Below, in pieces: positions 44,080 to 55,367 of a DNA stretch of 64,000 bases. A program made the translations under genes and the position numbers. Source of the stretch: Protula sp. h YS-2021 (Eukaryota > Annelida > Polychaeta > Sabellida > Serpulidae); assembly GCA_949752745.1 (NCBI GenBank), contig OX457025.1:51171098-51235097 (forward strand), read 5' to 3'. The first letter of the stretch is position 1, and every line of letters starts with the position of its first letter. Below the pieces are notes generated by a model, which was not told the origin of the DNA, did no database searches, and saw only the letters and a list, made by a program, of their open reading frames with translations.

Positions 44080-45757
44080 CCTCAACCACATGAAATGGCC
44101 AAGGGCTATTGCTATGGCTGTATCTGTCTGTCTGTCCATCCATCTGTCCGTCCGTTAACACTCACCTTGTGAACCCGCTCTAGCCTGCAATTTTTTGTCA
44201 ATCGCTTAGATATTTTAAATATAGCTTGTATATGGACCAATGAAGATCCCTATTGCTATGAGCCATATCCGACCAAGGCTCAATTGGACTTGGAAATTTT
44301 CTTAATTGTACCATTACCAAATTTGCTTAACATATGGCTTGTGAACACTCTCTAGCCTACAATTCTTTACTAATTACTGAGATATTTCGGATATAGCTAC
44401 TATATAGAGCAATGAAGATCGACCAAGGACAGTGGCTCAGCTGGACTTTGAAATTTGCATATTTCTACCCTTATCAGGTTTGGTCACATGTGGCTTATGA
44501 ACACTCTATAGCCTACAATTCTTTACCAATTACTAAGATATTTTAGAAGTTGCCAGTGTATGGACTAATAAAGATCCCTATTGTTTATGAGCTATATCCG
44601 ACCAAGGAGAGTGGCTCAGCTGGGCTTAGAAATTTTCTTATTTGTACCATTATTAAGTTTGCTTATCATGTGGCTTGTGAACACTCTCTAGCCTACTATT
44701 CTTTACCGGTTACTAAGGTATTTCGGATGTAGCTACTACCGGGACCCCTCGTTAATTCGTCCTCGGTTAATTCGGTCCCTCGGTTAATTCGTACCTTCTA
44801 TGTAAAAGTACGAATTAACGAGGACTCGGATAATTCGTCCCAAAATTTATCCTCATTTTTTTCTATTCCGGTCTTTTATCAATGCAGAGCCATACAGATT
44901 GGGCATGCCACACAGTTAAAACAACACGTTACTCAGGCATCATGTGTAGCGAGATGAAGGGGTTGCATAATGGGCATTGTGGGGCAGCAATGATGGGGAT
45001 TTAGGGATTATGACTGACGTGATCTACTCAATACACCGAGCGTCTTAGTGTTCACAGCGTTTTCACTGGCCAGTAATCCAGAGCATCGTCTGTCACGTAC
45101 TATGCAGCAGCTTAAGATGCCGTTTGTTTTCTGTGGACCCTTCTCGCTCCTGAGCGTGTATATAAATTGTGAATAGTGGTCAAGCAATTCCTACTTACAA
45201 AATGACATCAAAACGAAAACACAATGATTACACAATGGACCTTAAGTTCATCATTGTTTTCGTCCATTCGAAAATTTGATCCCCGGTTAATTGATACCCT
45301 TGGTTAATTCATACTTTTTCCCTTGGTATGAATTAACGAGGGGCCCTGTATATGGAGCAGTGAAGATCCCTAATGTATATGAGCTATGTCTACCCAAGGG
45401 CAGTGGCTCGGCTGGACTTGGAAATTTTCTTATTTGTTCCATTGTCAAGTTTGCTTGTGAACACTCTCTAGCCTACAACTCTTTACCAATTACTAAGATA
45501 TTTCAGATGTAGCTAGTATATGGACTAATAAAGATCCGTATTGCTCATCAACCATATTCGACGAAATGACAGTGGCTCAGCTGGACTTTCTCATGGTAAA
45601 TATTTTTGTTTTTTGTTCATCTTAAAGCACTGCCACCTTTTTTTCTTTTCGGTGTTAAGGATTGAAATGAGCCTGTGACCGGCCTCAATCCTACTATTTT
45701 CGTTGTTTCGAATGTTCCAGCTGAGGGCTTTGCATCTCTGATGCCTATGTTTTATAT
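44080..45757 (+). mobile_element. Helitron-like repeat H with about 190-bp units
   Basis: It opens with AGCCCT ... AGGGCT inverted arms and GTCTGTCTGTCC. Units contain GTGAACACTCTCTAGCCTAC and GTGGCTCAGCTGGACTT. It ends GAGGGCTTTGCATCTCTGAT, GCC. It is interrupted by a MITE at 44,739-45,348. Confidence 0.7.
44739..45348. mobile_element. 610-bp MITE with TA target duplication (pogo/Tigger-like ends)
   Basis: Ends CCGGGACCCCTCGTTAATTC and (reversed) CAGGGCCCCTCGTTAATTCA are inverted. TA lies on both sides (44737-44738 and 45349-45350). Removing it restores the host repeat phrase AGCTACTATATGGAGC seen in neighbouring units. Subterminal CGGTTAATTCG repeats occur at both ends. Confidence 0.75.
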
Positions 45758-45877
45758 TTATGTTGCACTATTCCGGATTCAGAAGTAATTAAACAAAAAC
45801 TCTTTGATTGGTTTTAAGGTGGCGTGATAATTTTTTGCTTGGATAGATGCGACCTGTTTAATATTGCTTTGTTGTAG

Positions 45878-46062
45878 GCGGTATAATCTTGGCAGCAGAC
45901 TATTCTCAACTGGAGCTCCGTATTATTGCCCACCTGTCACGTGACGCCAAGCTCATTAGCATATTGAATGAAGGCGGCGACGTTTTCAGGGCGATCGCCG
46001 CGCAGTGGCGGGGCGTGACGCCACAAGATGTCAGCACCGAACAGCGTCAGCAGGCCAAGCAG
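45878..46062 (+). CDS. POLQ: POLQ exon i (palm motif A, catalytic Asp)
   Basis: The acceptor is TTTGTTGTAG and the donor is CAG|GTGACG; phase 1 to phase 0, 185 nt. It encodes GGIILAADYSQLELRIIAHL; the Asp at 45898-45900 is the motif A metal ligand. It continues through DVFRAIAAQW and ends in RQQAKQ, the first half of motif B (O-helix, with the Lys that contacts incoming dNTP). Confidence 0.96.
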
Positions 46063-46425
46063 GTGACGTGCTGGTGTCACGCTGCGTGTCGTCATACATT
46101 TCTGACATTTTTAAAAACATGACGCCGTATTTTGTGACGTTAGGAGTCGTAACGTACGTTGTGATTTTTGGAATCATGGCGCCGTACGGTTTTGGATGAG
46201 GCAGTCTTAAGTAGTTTCTCCCATCTATTTCACGCATCAAAATAAAATTTAGCGTCTTGCCTTAATGTATATATGTGTATATGTGTAATTTTTGGATAGG
46301 TGTTGGCCGTAATAATTTAATAAACTGTTGTGTGAGTCATGTTTGTGTTAGTTACGGCATGTTGTACAGGGACTGTGCGCCTGTGTGAGTGATATGAGTG
46401 ACTGACAGAGGGACTGCTGTTTCAG
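46063..46425. other. POLQ intron, no feature recognised
   Basis: Short intron with clean donor and acceptor; nothing else seen. Confidence 0.4.
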
Positions 46426-46537
46426 GTGTGCTATGGCATGATTTACGGCATCGGGGCGAAGGCGCTGGGCGAACAACTACAGGTGGACGAAAACAAAGCC
46501 GCCTGCTTCATAGACTCCTTCAAGGCCGAATATACAG
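46426..46537 (+). CDS. POLQ: POLQ exon j (motif B, O-helix)
   Basis: The acceptor is CTGTTTCAG and the donor is ACAG|GTGTTT; phase 0 to phase 1, 112 nt. It encodes VCYGMIYGIGAKALGEQL, completing motif B from the previous exon, then AACFIDSFKAEYTG. A C-rich, quadruplex-prone tract begins about 55 nt after its donor. Confidence 0.95.
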
Positions 46538-46589
46538 GTGTTTATGTTCACGGAAGATCTGAAATGTATGCGGTTATATATTTATGGGT

Positions 46590-46715
46590 AACAGGCCCAA
46601 CCCCCCCCCCCCCCGACCGAAACCCCCCCGGCCCTAACCCCCCCCCCCCCGTCAAAACCCCCCCGACTAAAACCCCCGGCGGCCTAAACCCCCCTGACCA
46701 AAAACCCCCCGGTTC
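46590..46715 (-). repeat. C-rich tract, quadruplex-forming on the minus strand
   Basis: At least seven runs of 5-14 C are separated by short GACCGAAA- or TAAA-type spacers. It starts about 55 nt after the donor of POLQ exon j. Confidence 0.6.
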
Positions 46716-46739
46716 TAAAAAGAAAATGTGTAAGGATAA

Positions 46740-47250
46740 TTTCTTCATTTAGCATTTTACCTCGGCCAGGTTCGGGAGCATGGGTGTGCTCATTTGGTCC
46801 AAAAATAGAAGGCCTAGTAGCTATGTGGCCATGTATTCATGGAACGCCTAATGGGCATGCGATTACGTATTTATGGATCGTCTAGAGTGTATATGGTTAT
46901 GTGTGATGGAAAGCCCAGCTGTGATTGTGGTTATGTATTTATTTATTGAGAAAAGGCCTACTGATTACGTGGTTATGTATTTATGTGTCCATGAGATGCC
47001 TAGTGAATATGTGGCCGTGTGTTCATGAAATGCCCAGTGTTGCAGTGGTTATGTATGGGTGGGCATGTGGTTGTGTTTTTATATATTCATGGAAGGTCTA
47101 GGATGGTTAAGTTTTTATATAAAGCCAATGTCACGCCCCTTTGCTACCGTTTAAGTCTGTGGTGTGTGAAATAACAGTATCCGACCATTAGAAGTGCTCA
47201 AAAACGCCACAAAAAGAGATCTAGTGACCATAAATTGTACACAATGTGTA
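46740..47250. other. POLQ intron with degenerate short tandem repeats
   Basis: Loose repeats of TATGTGGTTATGTATTTATG, about 45-60 bp apart. No gene. Confidence 0.35.
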
Positions 47251-47255
47251 AATAA

Positions 47256-47900
47256 TTATCCCCCGTGGAAAGTTTGTGATCTGTGCGTCTGTTCGTCTGC
47301 CTGTCCGTCTGTCACGCTTCAATCTCACGCGCCTACAGGCCACATTAATGGATCGATTCGTTTCAAATTTTGTACACGGCTTCTCTGGACCCTTCAGCAG
47401 TGTGCAGTGACCAAGAATTTTCCGGATCTGACAAAAATAACAAAATGGCAGACTTTTGAAAATCGGCACTGGACTTAGCGTATATACGGCAGTCTCACGC
47501 GCCTACAGACCACATTAATAGATGGATTCGTTTCAAATTTTGTACACGGCTTCTCTGGACCCTTCCGCAGTGCAGTGATTAAGAATTTTCCAGTTCGGAA
47601 AAAAATTGACAAAATGGCGGATTTTTGAAAATCGGCACTGGACTTGGCTTATATATACGGCAGTCTCACTCGCCTACAGACCACATTAACTGATAGATTC
47701 GCTTCAAAGTTTGTACACTGCTTCTCTTTACCCTTTCGCAGTGCAGTGGCCAATAATTTTCCGGATGGGACTTAAATTGACAAAATGGCGGACTTTTGAA
47801 AATATGCACTGGACTACTACCTACGGCAGTCTCACGCGCCTACTGGTTAATGGATTGATTCCACGGGGGATAGACGCACTCCTTGAGACGTAGTCAAGTT
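47256..47900 (+). mobile_element. Helitron-like repeat F, copy 2
   Basis: It starts TATCCCCCGTGGAAAG, has three units beginning TCTCACGCGCCTACAG, and ends CCACGGGGGATAGACGCACT, ACGTAGTCAAGTT. Confidence 0.75.
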
Positions 47901-48176
47901 TAGCGTTGTTCTGATATTCTTAAAGCGTTTACATCAAGTCAGTTCATTACTTCCAGGATTTATATCGGTGCTGTGTTGCCTGTCATACCCGAATTTTTTG
48001 TCTCAGCTGGGTGCAATGTCCCTTGTCACCCTTGTCACTCTTGTTGTGATAAATAAAATATGCTTTCACCAACAATGAAAAGGACTGATCTCGTAGGGTG
48101 TTATGTCGTGCCCAGTTTCTCTCTTTTTGGATTTCTTTATATTTATTTATTTATTTGTTTTTATCTTGTGGCGCAG

Positions 48177-48301
48177 GAATGCGCAGTTATTTACTGCAAA
48201 CGGTGCAGAAGTGCCGATCCATAGGCTACGTGGAGACAATGACGGGCCGGCGTAGGTACCTGGATGCTTTCACGTCCACCAACCCGCACGCCAAGGCTCA
48301 T
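48177..48301 (+). CDS. POLQ: POLQ exon k (GRRRYL block)
   Basis: The acceptor is TGTGGCGCAG and the donor is CAT|GTAAGT; phase 1 to phase 0, 125 nt. It encodes MRSYLLQTVQKCRSIGYVET, then GRRRYLDAFTSTNPHAKAH. The 3' half of the exon and its donor are repeated about ten times downstream as a 109-bp unit. The genuine copy is the first one, recognised because only it is joined to the exon's 5' half. Confidence 0.93.
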
Positions 48302-49395
48302 GTAAGTGCCTCCTCTCCACACCCCCCTTCCTACAGGCCAGGCCCATGACAGGCTGGCGTAGGTACCTGGATGCCATCATGTCCACCAACCCGCACCCCA
48401 AGGCTCATGTAAGTGCCTCCTCTCCACACTCCTCTCCCCCGACAAGCCAGGTCCATGACAGGCTGGCGTATGTACTTGGATGCCGTCATGTCCACCAACC
48501 CGCACGCCAAGGCTCATGTAAGTGCCTCCTCTCCACACCCCCCTCCCCCGACAAGCCAGGCCCATGACAGGCTGGCGTAGGTACCTGGATGCCATCATGT
48601 CCACCGACCCGCACGCCAAGGCTCATGTAAGTGCCTCTTCTCCACACCCCCTCCCCCGACAAGCCAGCCCCATGACAGGCTGGCGTAGGTATCTGGATGC
48701 CATCATGTCCACCAACCCGCACGCCAAGGCTCATGTAAGTGCCTCCTCTCCACACTCCCTTCCCCCGACAAGCCAGGTCCATGACAGGCTGGCGTAGGTA
48801 TCTGGATGCCTTCATGTCCACCAACCCGCACGCCAAGGCTCATGTAAGTACCTCCTCTCCACACTCCCCTCCCCCGACAAGCCAGGTCCATGACAGGCTG
48901 GCGTAGGTACTTGGATGCCATCATGTCCACCAACCCGCACGCCAAGGCTCATGTAAGTGCCTCCTCTCCACACCCCCCTCGCCCGACAAGCCAGTCCCAT
49001 GACAGGCTGGCGTAGGTACCTGGATGCCATCATGTCCACCAACCCGCACCCCAAGGCTCATGTAAGTGCCTCCTCTGCACACCCCCCTCCCCCGACAAGC
49101 CAGGCCCATGACAGGCTGGCGTAGGTACCTGGATGCCATCATGTCCACCAACCCGCACCCCAAGGCTCATGTAAGTGCCTCCTCTCCACACCAACCTCCC
49201 CCGACAAGCCAGGCCCATGACAGGCTGGCGTAGGTACTTGGATGCCATCATGTCCACCAACCCGCACGCCAAGGCTCATGTAGGTGCCTCCTCTCCACAC
49301 CCCCTCCCTCCCCCGACAAGCCAGGCTCATGACGGGCCGGCGTAGGTAACTGGATGCCATCACGTCCACCAACCTGCACGCCAAGGGTCGTGCAG
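48232..49395 (+). repeat. 109-bp minisatellite carrying the 3' half and donor of a POLQ exon
   Basis: About ten to eleven units, each containing GGCTGGCGTAGGTACCTGGA, TGCC, CACCAACCCGCACGCCAAGG, CTCAT|GTAAGTGCC and a C-rich spacer. The first unit is the end of the real exon (to 48,301). Because 109 is not a multiple of three, use of a downstream donor would change frame. Confidence 0.92.
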
Positions 49396-49884
49396 GTAAT
49401 TCTAGCGCATGAACGCATCTGGAGCCCAGCTCGTTATCCAACCTGACCACTGAAAGCTCGTGTAAACAAATACTAAGCGCCCAATAACCTGGGCCCCTTC
49501 ATCGCCGCCCTTCTCTCCGCCACACAAGTTTCCGAATCCTGAATCATTCTAAGTAACTCTTAATTCAGGTGTGTATGTTGAAGAGTGTATCAGCGGTACA
49601 TTAGATGTCTCTTGTTATGATTCTGCCGTAAAGCCGGCCAGGTGTCGTCTATGTGTGCTTTCGTATACAACCCCGTGGTGTGGCTCCTGACACCGGCAAC
49701 AGCTTTTGACATAGTGCAAGCACGATCGCTAACGATTCGAGAGGACCCCGGTCCGGTACCCGACAGTGTCGAGTGTCTTTTCACGATAGTCGGATACGAT
49801 TCTATAAAGCGGACTGATTGTTCTTCACTGAACTGAATTCCTTTTTTTTATATTATTATTATTTTCTATTATTATACTTTTCAG
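49396..49884. other. POLQ intron, no feature recognised
   Basis: Unique-looking sequence ending in a T-rich tract and the acceptor of the exon at 49885. Confidence 0.35.
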
Positions 49885-50026
49885 GCTGAGCGTCAGGCCG
49901 TGAATACGACCGTACAGGGCTCTGCCGCCGATCTCGTCAAGAAAGCCATGGTAGCCATAGACACCAGCCTCCGCGCTGCCTTCCCACAATGCACTTTTCC
50001 TCACAGACACCTGCAGGCGGCTCCAA
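49885..50026 (+). CDS. POLQ: POLQ exon l (fingers/palm)
   Basis: The acceptor is ACTTTTCAG; the donor is most likely CCAA|GTAATG, phase 1. It encodes AERQAVNTTVQGSAADLVK, the conserved helix after the GRRRYL block, then a variable tail (HRHLQAAP) at the position of Pol theta insert 3. The start is firm. The donor is chosen because it restores phase with the next exon. Confidence 0.9.
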
Positions 50027-50199
50027 GTAATGCCAGTTAGCTTTATCAAATTCTTATCTGCGGTCATGTTCAAGTCAGATATTTATCTGCGGTCATGTTC
50101 AAGTCAGATATTTGAACGCGCTATATTTTGATAACTACCCCTTTAGTTGATATAACAGTATTCTGTGATCAAACTGGCAGGAGTCTAACCAGGTTCACT

Positions 50200-50460
50200 T
50201 GTTTATTTGTTAATTTCCCGCCGCTGCGTAGCACGAAGCGGGAGACTATAGTATTCGGGTCTGTCCGTCCGTCCGTCTGGCGACACTTGGAAGCACAAAT
50301 GTGTGCACGCAATATCTCAGCCGCTATTCAACTCTGGCTTTTGATTGTTGCCACAGTGAAAATATATACATTGAAGTTGTGCGACGTCGCATTATTTTTC
50401 GATTCGACCATAGTTCGTGGCGGGGTACATTCATCAGTTTTACTGATAACTTGTTTATTT
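50200..50460 (+). mobile_element. Helitron-like repeat 5' end in the last POLQ intron
   Basis: Arms CCCGC ... GCGGGAGACTATAG, then GTCCGTCCGTCC and GCAATATCTCAGCCGC, the same plan as the other families. It lies right before the final exon; the 3' end is not recognisable. Confidence 0.5.
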
Positions 50461-50484
50461 TCGTATTTATTTTGCGCACTGCAG

Positions 50485-50744
50485 GGAACGTCACAAGACG
50501 GACAGGGCCCCCTGTGTCCTCTAACAGCGCGCCGGGAGACCGCGCGTGCCGGCGCGGCGCCTACCTCATCCTCCAGCTCCACGACGAGCTCATCTACGAG
50601 GTGAGCGCAGGTGACGCGGACCGGGTGGCTCGCATCGTGCGGCGCGGCATGGAGGGCGCCGCGCCACAGCTGTCCGTCGCCCTGCCGGTCAAGGTCAAGA
50701 TCGGACCGACCTGGGGCAAACTTGAGGAGTATAGCGTCAGTTGA
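50485..50744 (+). CDS. POLQ: POLQ last exon (motif C, stop codon)
   Basis: The acceptor is GCACTGCAG and the exon ends at TGA (50742-50744). After a variable, Arg/Pro-rich insert 3 segment it encodes GAYLILQLHDELIYEV; HDE at 50580-50588 is motif C, which supplies the second catalytic carboxylate. It ends ALPVKVKIGPTWGKLEEYSVS, the usual C-terminus of the family. GC is high. No clear polyadenylation signal was identified in the following 470 bases. Confidence 0.95.
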
Positions 50745-51219
50745 AGGTCACGGGTTATTTGCGGGGCGGTAAAAAGACCCTCGCGAAGTGTGTTAGTCCA
50801 ACGCTTTTTCTGGTGGAATTGAAAAGGAAACCATCTACAACTAAAATACATAAAAAGAAAATTGAACCCAGAAGAAATGACAAAATTTGTGGAGTCAGCG
50901 GCGTCCTTCTAGTGGAAATGTGGAAATGAACACGAAGTTGGTTCGGCAAAAATCGGCTAGATCGTTAAGTACCGCAGAATTCCTGATTTTCTTATTTGTG
51001 CCAGAGCCAACTTGCTTTTGTATGAGGGGTGGGGGAGTTCGGTGGGAGGCGAGTGGTTTGAATATGTCGACGTGTTGTGTGAATATTGTAAAGTATTTAT
51101 GAAATCCAAGAAGTATTCTGTGTAGAAGTATGGTGTGTGCCTGTTTATTCCCAGGCACTTATACATTAGTACTTATTGTGTACTTGTTTATTCCCAGGAA
51201 CTTATACATTAGTACTTAT
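50745..51219. other. POLQ 3' flank / untranslated region
   Basis: No canonical AATAAA was seen. A 45-bp direct repeat (TTTATTCCCAGGCACTTATA) occurs twice at 51,144-51,219. Confidence 0.35.
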
Positions 51220-53440
51220 TATGTCTCCCCGACCAAGGGGAGACATATAGTGTTTGTACGTTCTGTGTGTGTGTATGTGTGTGCGTGTCCGTGTGTGTGT
51301 GTGAGTGTGTGTGTCAGTCTGTTGTGAACAAAGTGTTGTGTGCAAGATATCTCAAGAACGAAACGTCGGATCGACTTCAAACTGGATCGATTTATTCCTT
51401 GGTTAGGTCGGACGGTTCTGTCAACTTTTGACACATGTCACGTGATTAGGGTGGGCGTATGACGTCATTACGTAAAAATCTTGTGTGCGAAATTTCTCTG
51501 CCACTGAACATCGGGAGAATTTGGTGGGATTGTTGCTTGGTAGGTGCGAAAGATTCCATAGAATTTTTTCGCGAGTAGAACGAACGAATGCGGCGTATGA
51601 CGTCATCAGTCGATTTATTCCTTGGGTCAGTCGAACGATTCTGTCAACTTTTCACGTATGTCACATGATTAAGGCAGGCGTATGACGTCATTAGGCAAAA
51701 ATCTTGTGTGCGAAGTTTCTCTGCCGCTGAACATCGAAGAAAGTTTAAACGTGGCGGGATTGTTGCTTGGTAGGTCCGTAAGATTCCATAGAATTTTTTC
51801 ACGAGTAGAACGAACGAATGCGACGTATGACGTTATCACGTAAAATATGTATATATTTTGATCAAGATCTTGTGTGCAAAATATCTCGATAACGGAAAGT
51901 CCTATCGACTTCAAATTTTATACGAACATTCCTTGGGTCAGTCGGACGATTGTGTCAACTTTTCACGCATGTCACATGATTAGGGCAGGCGTATGACGTC
52001 ATTAGGCAAAAATCTTGTGTGCGAAATTTCTCTGCCGCTGAACATCGAAGAAAGTTTAAACTTGGCGGGATTGTTGCTTGGTAGGTCCCAAAGACTCTAT
52101 AGAATTTCTTCGCGAGTAGAACGAACAAATGCGGTGTATGACGTCATCACGTAAAATATGTATATATTTTGAACAAGTTTTTGTGTGCAAAATATCTCGA
52201 TAGCGAAAAGTCCTATCGACTTCAAATTTTATATGAACATTCCTTGGGTCAGTCGGACGGGTCTGTCAACTTTTCACGCATGTCAGTAATTAGGGCAGGT
52301 GTATGACGTCATCACGCAAAAATCTTGTGTGTGAAATTTCTCTGCTGCTGAACATCGGAGAAAGCTGAAATTTGGTGGGATTATTGCTTGGTAGGTCCGA
52401 AATAAACTTTAAATTTTTTCGCGAGTAGAACGAACGAATGCGGCGTGTGACGTCACCGCGTAAAATATGTGTCTATTTAGAACCAGATCTTGTATGCATA
52501 ATATCTCCATAATGGAAAGTCATTTCGACTTAAAATTTTATATGGATATTCTTTGGTTCAGTCAGACGACTGTTTAAACTTTTGACGGGTAAAAAATTAT
52601 CTGTTGTTAAGCAAAATTTCTCGACATCGGAAAGTCGGATCGACTTTAAATTTGGTGAAGTTATTCCTCGGATAAGTCGAACGGTTTTGTTTAAACATTA
52701 TTAAACTCGTGCAGAAAATTAAGAAAGGTGCATAACGTCAACACCCCCCCCCCTCCCCCCGTTTCCCCTTTTTTTGGCTCCTTTGTTATCTAAGCATAGG
52801 TATTAACTACGCTGGGGATTTCAGCGTTTTGCAGAAGATTCCCGAGTGTTCCTGCATTCTTTAGAAAGCTTCAAAACAGTAACAGCATTACTGTCGGTCC
52901 ATTGCTATTTGTTAGTGCCTGAAATTAAGCTTTTTGTGCGTTTCTCATCTACGACTGTTACGTAACATGCACTCATTTACGGGTCAGTGTCAGTTGTGGT
53001 GCATGATGGAGTGGTCATCTATGAGGTCATGGAATGCTATAGGTCTAAGCAGGTCTAGCTATTGATTTTTTTTCGCCGCATACTTGATTCGGTTGCCAAG
53101 GTGTTCTTTATATAGGAGCTATTTTGTATCGATTGGCATTGTCTGCAGAAGCATTTTTCGCTATTAAAGTGGGTCGTCTGATATCTTGTGTATTGAGAAG
53201 CACCTCACCATTTTGGCACCGAAATGCCTCAACCGTTCTCCCACCGAGGTGCATCATCTGATGAGCAGTTATGAAGAATGCCTTCCTAGTGCTATTTGGC
53301 CGATGGGAATGTGCGAAGACAAGGTAGTATATCATGGCTATAACTACACTTAGGGTACAGACCGTTACCGTTGCCTTGGGTAAAAGGCTTAGAGCTGTGT
53401 TTATAGTCGGACCTACATTAAATAGCTGGGGTGCTATTAA
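51220..53440 (+). mobile_element. Helitron-like repeat B, full-length copy
   Basis: It has a 5' hairpin ATGTCTCCCC / GGGGAGACAT, GT tract, four to five units of about 330 bp with GTATGACGTCAT and GCGAGTAGAACGAACGAATG, and a 3' part identical in order to 38.9-39.7 kb. It is the uninterrupted reference for the copy split by the recombinase element. Confidence 0.75.
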
Positions 53441-53506
53441 ATAGCATTAAATAGCACACACACATATATATATATATATGTGTGTGTGTGTGTAGATGTC
53501 CCCGTT

Positions 53507-54295
53507 ATCCCCCGTTAAACGGAGGGATATAGTTATGAGTTGGTCCATCCGTCCGTCCGTCCGTCCGTCTGTCTGTCCACAAAAAGTACTAAGTTTTGTC
53601 CGGCCGACTTCTCATAGAAGGGTATGTCATAGGAACCTGAACCCTTGCATGGAAAATATATATAACAGTGTATTATTTAAAATAAGAATTTATGAAGCAG
53701 ATAAGAAATCAGATATTTTTTGTTCTGGGTGAACTACCGCATTTTACGACTACGGTAGTCTATTCCTGAATAGGCTACCGATCTTCAAATCCTTTTAAAT
53801 GGAGCGTTTTTGTGTAATTTTAAATTTAAATATTATAAAACCTGTAAGTAATATATGCTACAATGTAATATGTATGAAAAATTTAAAACGTTCTATTCTA
53901 GAGAACTTTTAACTTCGGTAGTCTATTCCAGAATAGACGGTTGTCTATTCCGGAATAGATTACCATAGTCGTAAAACTTGGTAGTTCGCCCATGACAAAA
54001 AATATCTGATTTTTTATTTGCTTCATAAATTCTTATTTTTAATAATACACTGTTATATATTGAAGTTGTGCAACTTGCATTATTGTCAAAATCGGCCAAA
54101 AATTGACGTCGTGGGAAATTGCCAAAACTGGCAAATATTTAACTTGAACTTAGCCGTGAGACGATGTTTTGTCCGGCCGACTTCTCATAGAAGGAATTGT
54201 TGTAGGAACCTGAAACCTTGCAGCGTGACTTGACCTCATTTTACTTTTACTGCTTCACGGTGGATCCTGCCTTACTGAGGTTCTAGTTATGGTGT
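53507..54295 (+). mobile_element. Helitron-like element (TATCCCCCGT type)
   Basis: It starts TTATCCCCCGTTAAACGGAG with GTCC repeats. Units contain TTTTGTCCGGCCGACTTCTC. It ends CACGGTGGATCCTGCC, GAGGTTCTAG. It contains a MITE at about 53,661-54,057. Confidence 0.65.
53661..54057. mobile_element. About 400-bp MITE with 120-bp inverted repeats
   Basis: The arms begin ATAACAGTGTATTATT and contain AATAAGAATTTATGAAGCA and, inward, GGTAGTCTATTCC-GGAATAGAC fold-back motifs. TA flanks both ends. The theme resembles that of the element at 58,193. Confidence 0.65.
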
Positions 54296-54950
54296 AGTGT
54301 TATATATGTGTGTATAGGTGTGTATTATACATTTGTGGTGAAGTGTTATTGTTCGCCTTTTTGTGATAGATATTTATGTTTATACGTTGCAACTATGCAG
54401 ATCTGGTTATATGACAGAGATCCATTGTTTGTGTATTGTGCTGTGATAACATTATATCTTGTCGGGCTGCTCTTATCACACCAGTAGAGGGGTATCTGTC
54501 GCCTGCATATGCAGATACGCTTGCGACAAACGCAAAAATATGTTGGAATAAAACGCAAAAAGTTGCAATTTTTTATTGCGACTTATTGCATTTTATTGCA
54601 TCTAGCCGCGATCCAATATTTCAGAGGACGCGTCCTGAGCATGCAATATGTTGTGACTTATTTCACACTGATTATAAGATTACACCTTGAGCAAACATTC
54701 ACGCAAGCGATTTAATCCCCCTGCGCATTCACTCCAATTGCATGTACTCTGTGTAAACAAGTCAATGTTTCAGCTGTATGTGTGGACGTGTTATAGGCGG
54801 TATTTGTGTTTAAAATTATTGTATAAGTACATGTACTCGGGCGACATGAAATAAAATTAAAAATGGAATGCCAGTGTTATGTGCTTGGGAGATTACTGTC
54901 CAAGGAATGCCAGTGTTAACTAATATGAAGAAAAAGCATTTAATTTGAAA
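54296..54950. other. No gene; includes left inverted arm of a larger composite
   Basis: The arm CAGATACGCTTGCGACAAAC at 54,512 is matched in inverted orientation at 58,171. TTGC/GCAA-rich sequence follows. Confidence 0.4.
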
Positions 54951-54951
54951 T

Positions 54952-54978
54952 TATCCCCCGTGGAACGTAGTCAAGTTT
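54952..54978 (+). mobile_element. Terminal-only remnant of Helitron-like repeat F
   Basis: The 5' terminus TATCCCCCGTGGAACG is fused directly to the 3' terminus TAGTCAAGTTT, with the whole interior missing. Confidence 0.45.
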
Positions 54979-55367
54979 TGTTCCTTTCTTTCTCATTTGT
55001 TTTTACTTGCCATATTTAAGTGAAAAGCGAAAAAATTTACATGAATAGTGTCCTTCGTTAAAAAAAAAACACATCAAAAAGTTAGCTTTCTGACCGGAGG
55101 GGGGGGGGGGGGGGTAAGTGTGAAATACAATTTGATATTACAAATGAGAAAAAATATACAAATTTTATTCAGGCCTGTGGGGTGGTTTTGGTCTTAAACT
55201 GAGGATAACATGACGGCAGGGGTGGTAGAAAACGTTTGAAAAAATTTAGTTGCTATCAAATTTTTGACTTAAAAAGCGATAATTTCATAATAAAACAACT
55301 GAACATATATCCACATGTGAGTTAACACAGATTTTTTAAATTAACATTTCACACCCTTTCAGAGAAT

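Noticed and set aside
46590..46715. Telomere-like CCCTAA repeats
   Set aside because: Runs are irregular (C5-C14 with varied spacers) and only two contain CCCTAA-like text. It is a C-rich low-complexity tract.
48346..49450. Overlapping 80-100-residue frames, one per 109 bp, on both strands
   Set aside because: Products of the 109-bp minisatellite derived from a POLQ exon; only the first copy is part of the gene.
49642..49836. 64-residue open frame in POLQ intron 11
   Set aside because: No domain, no splice sites that fit, and inclusion would disrupt the conserved junction between exons k and l.
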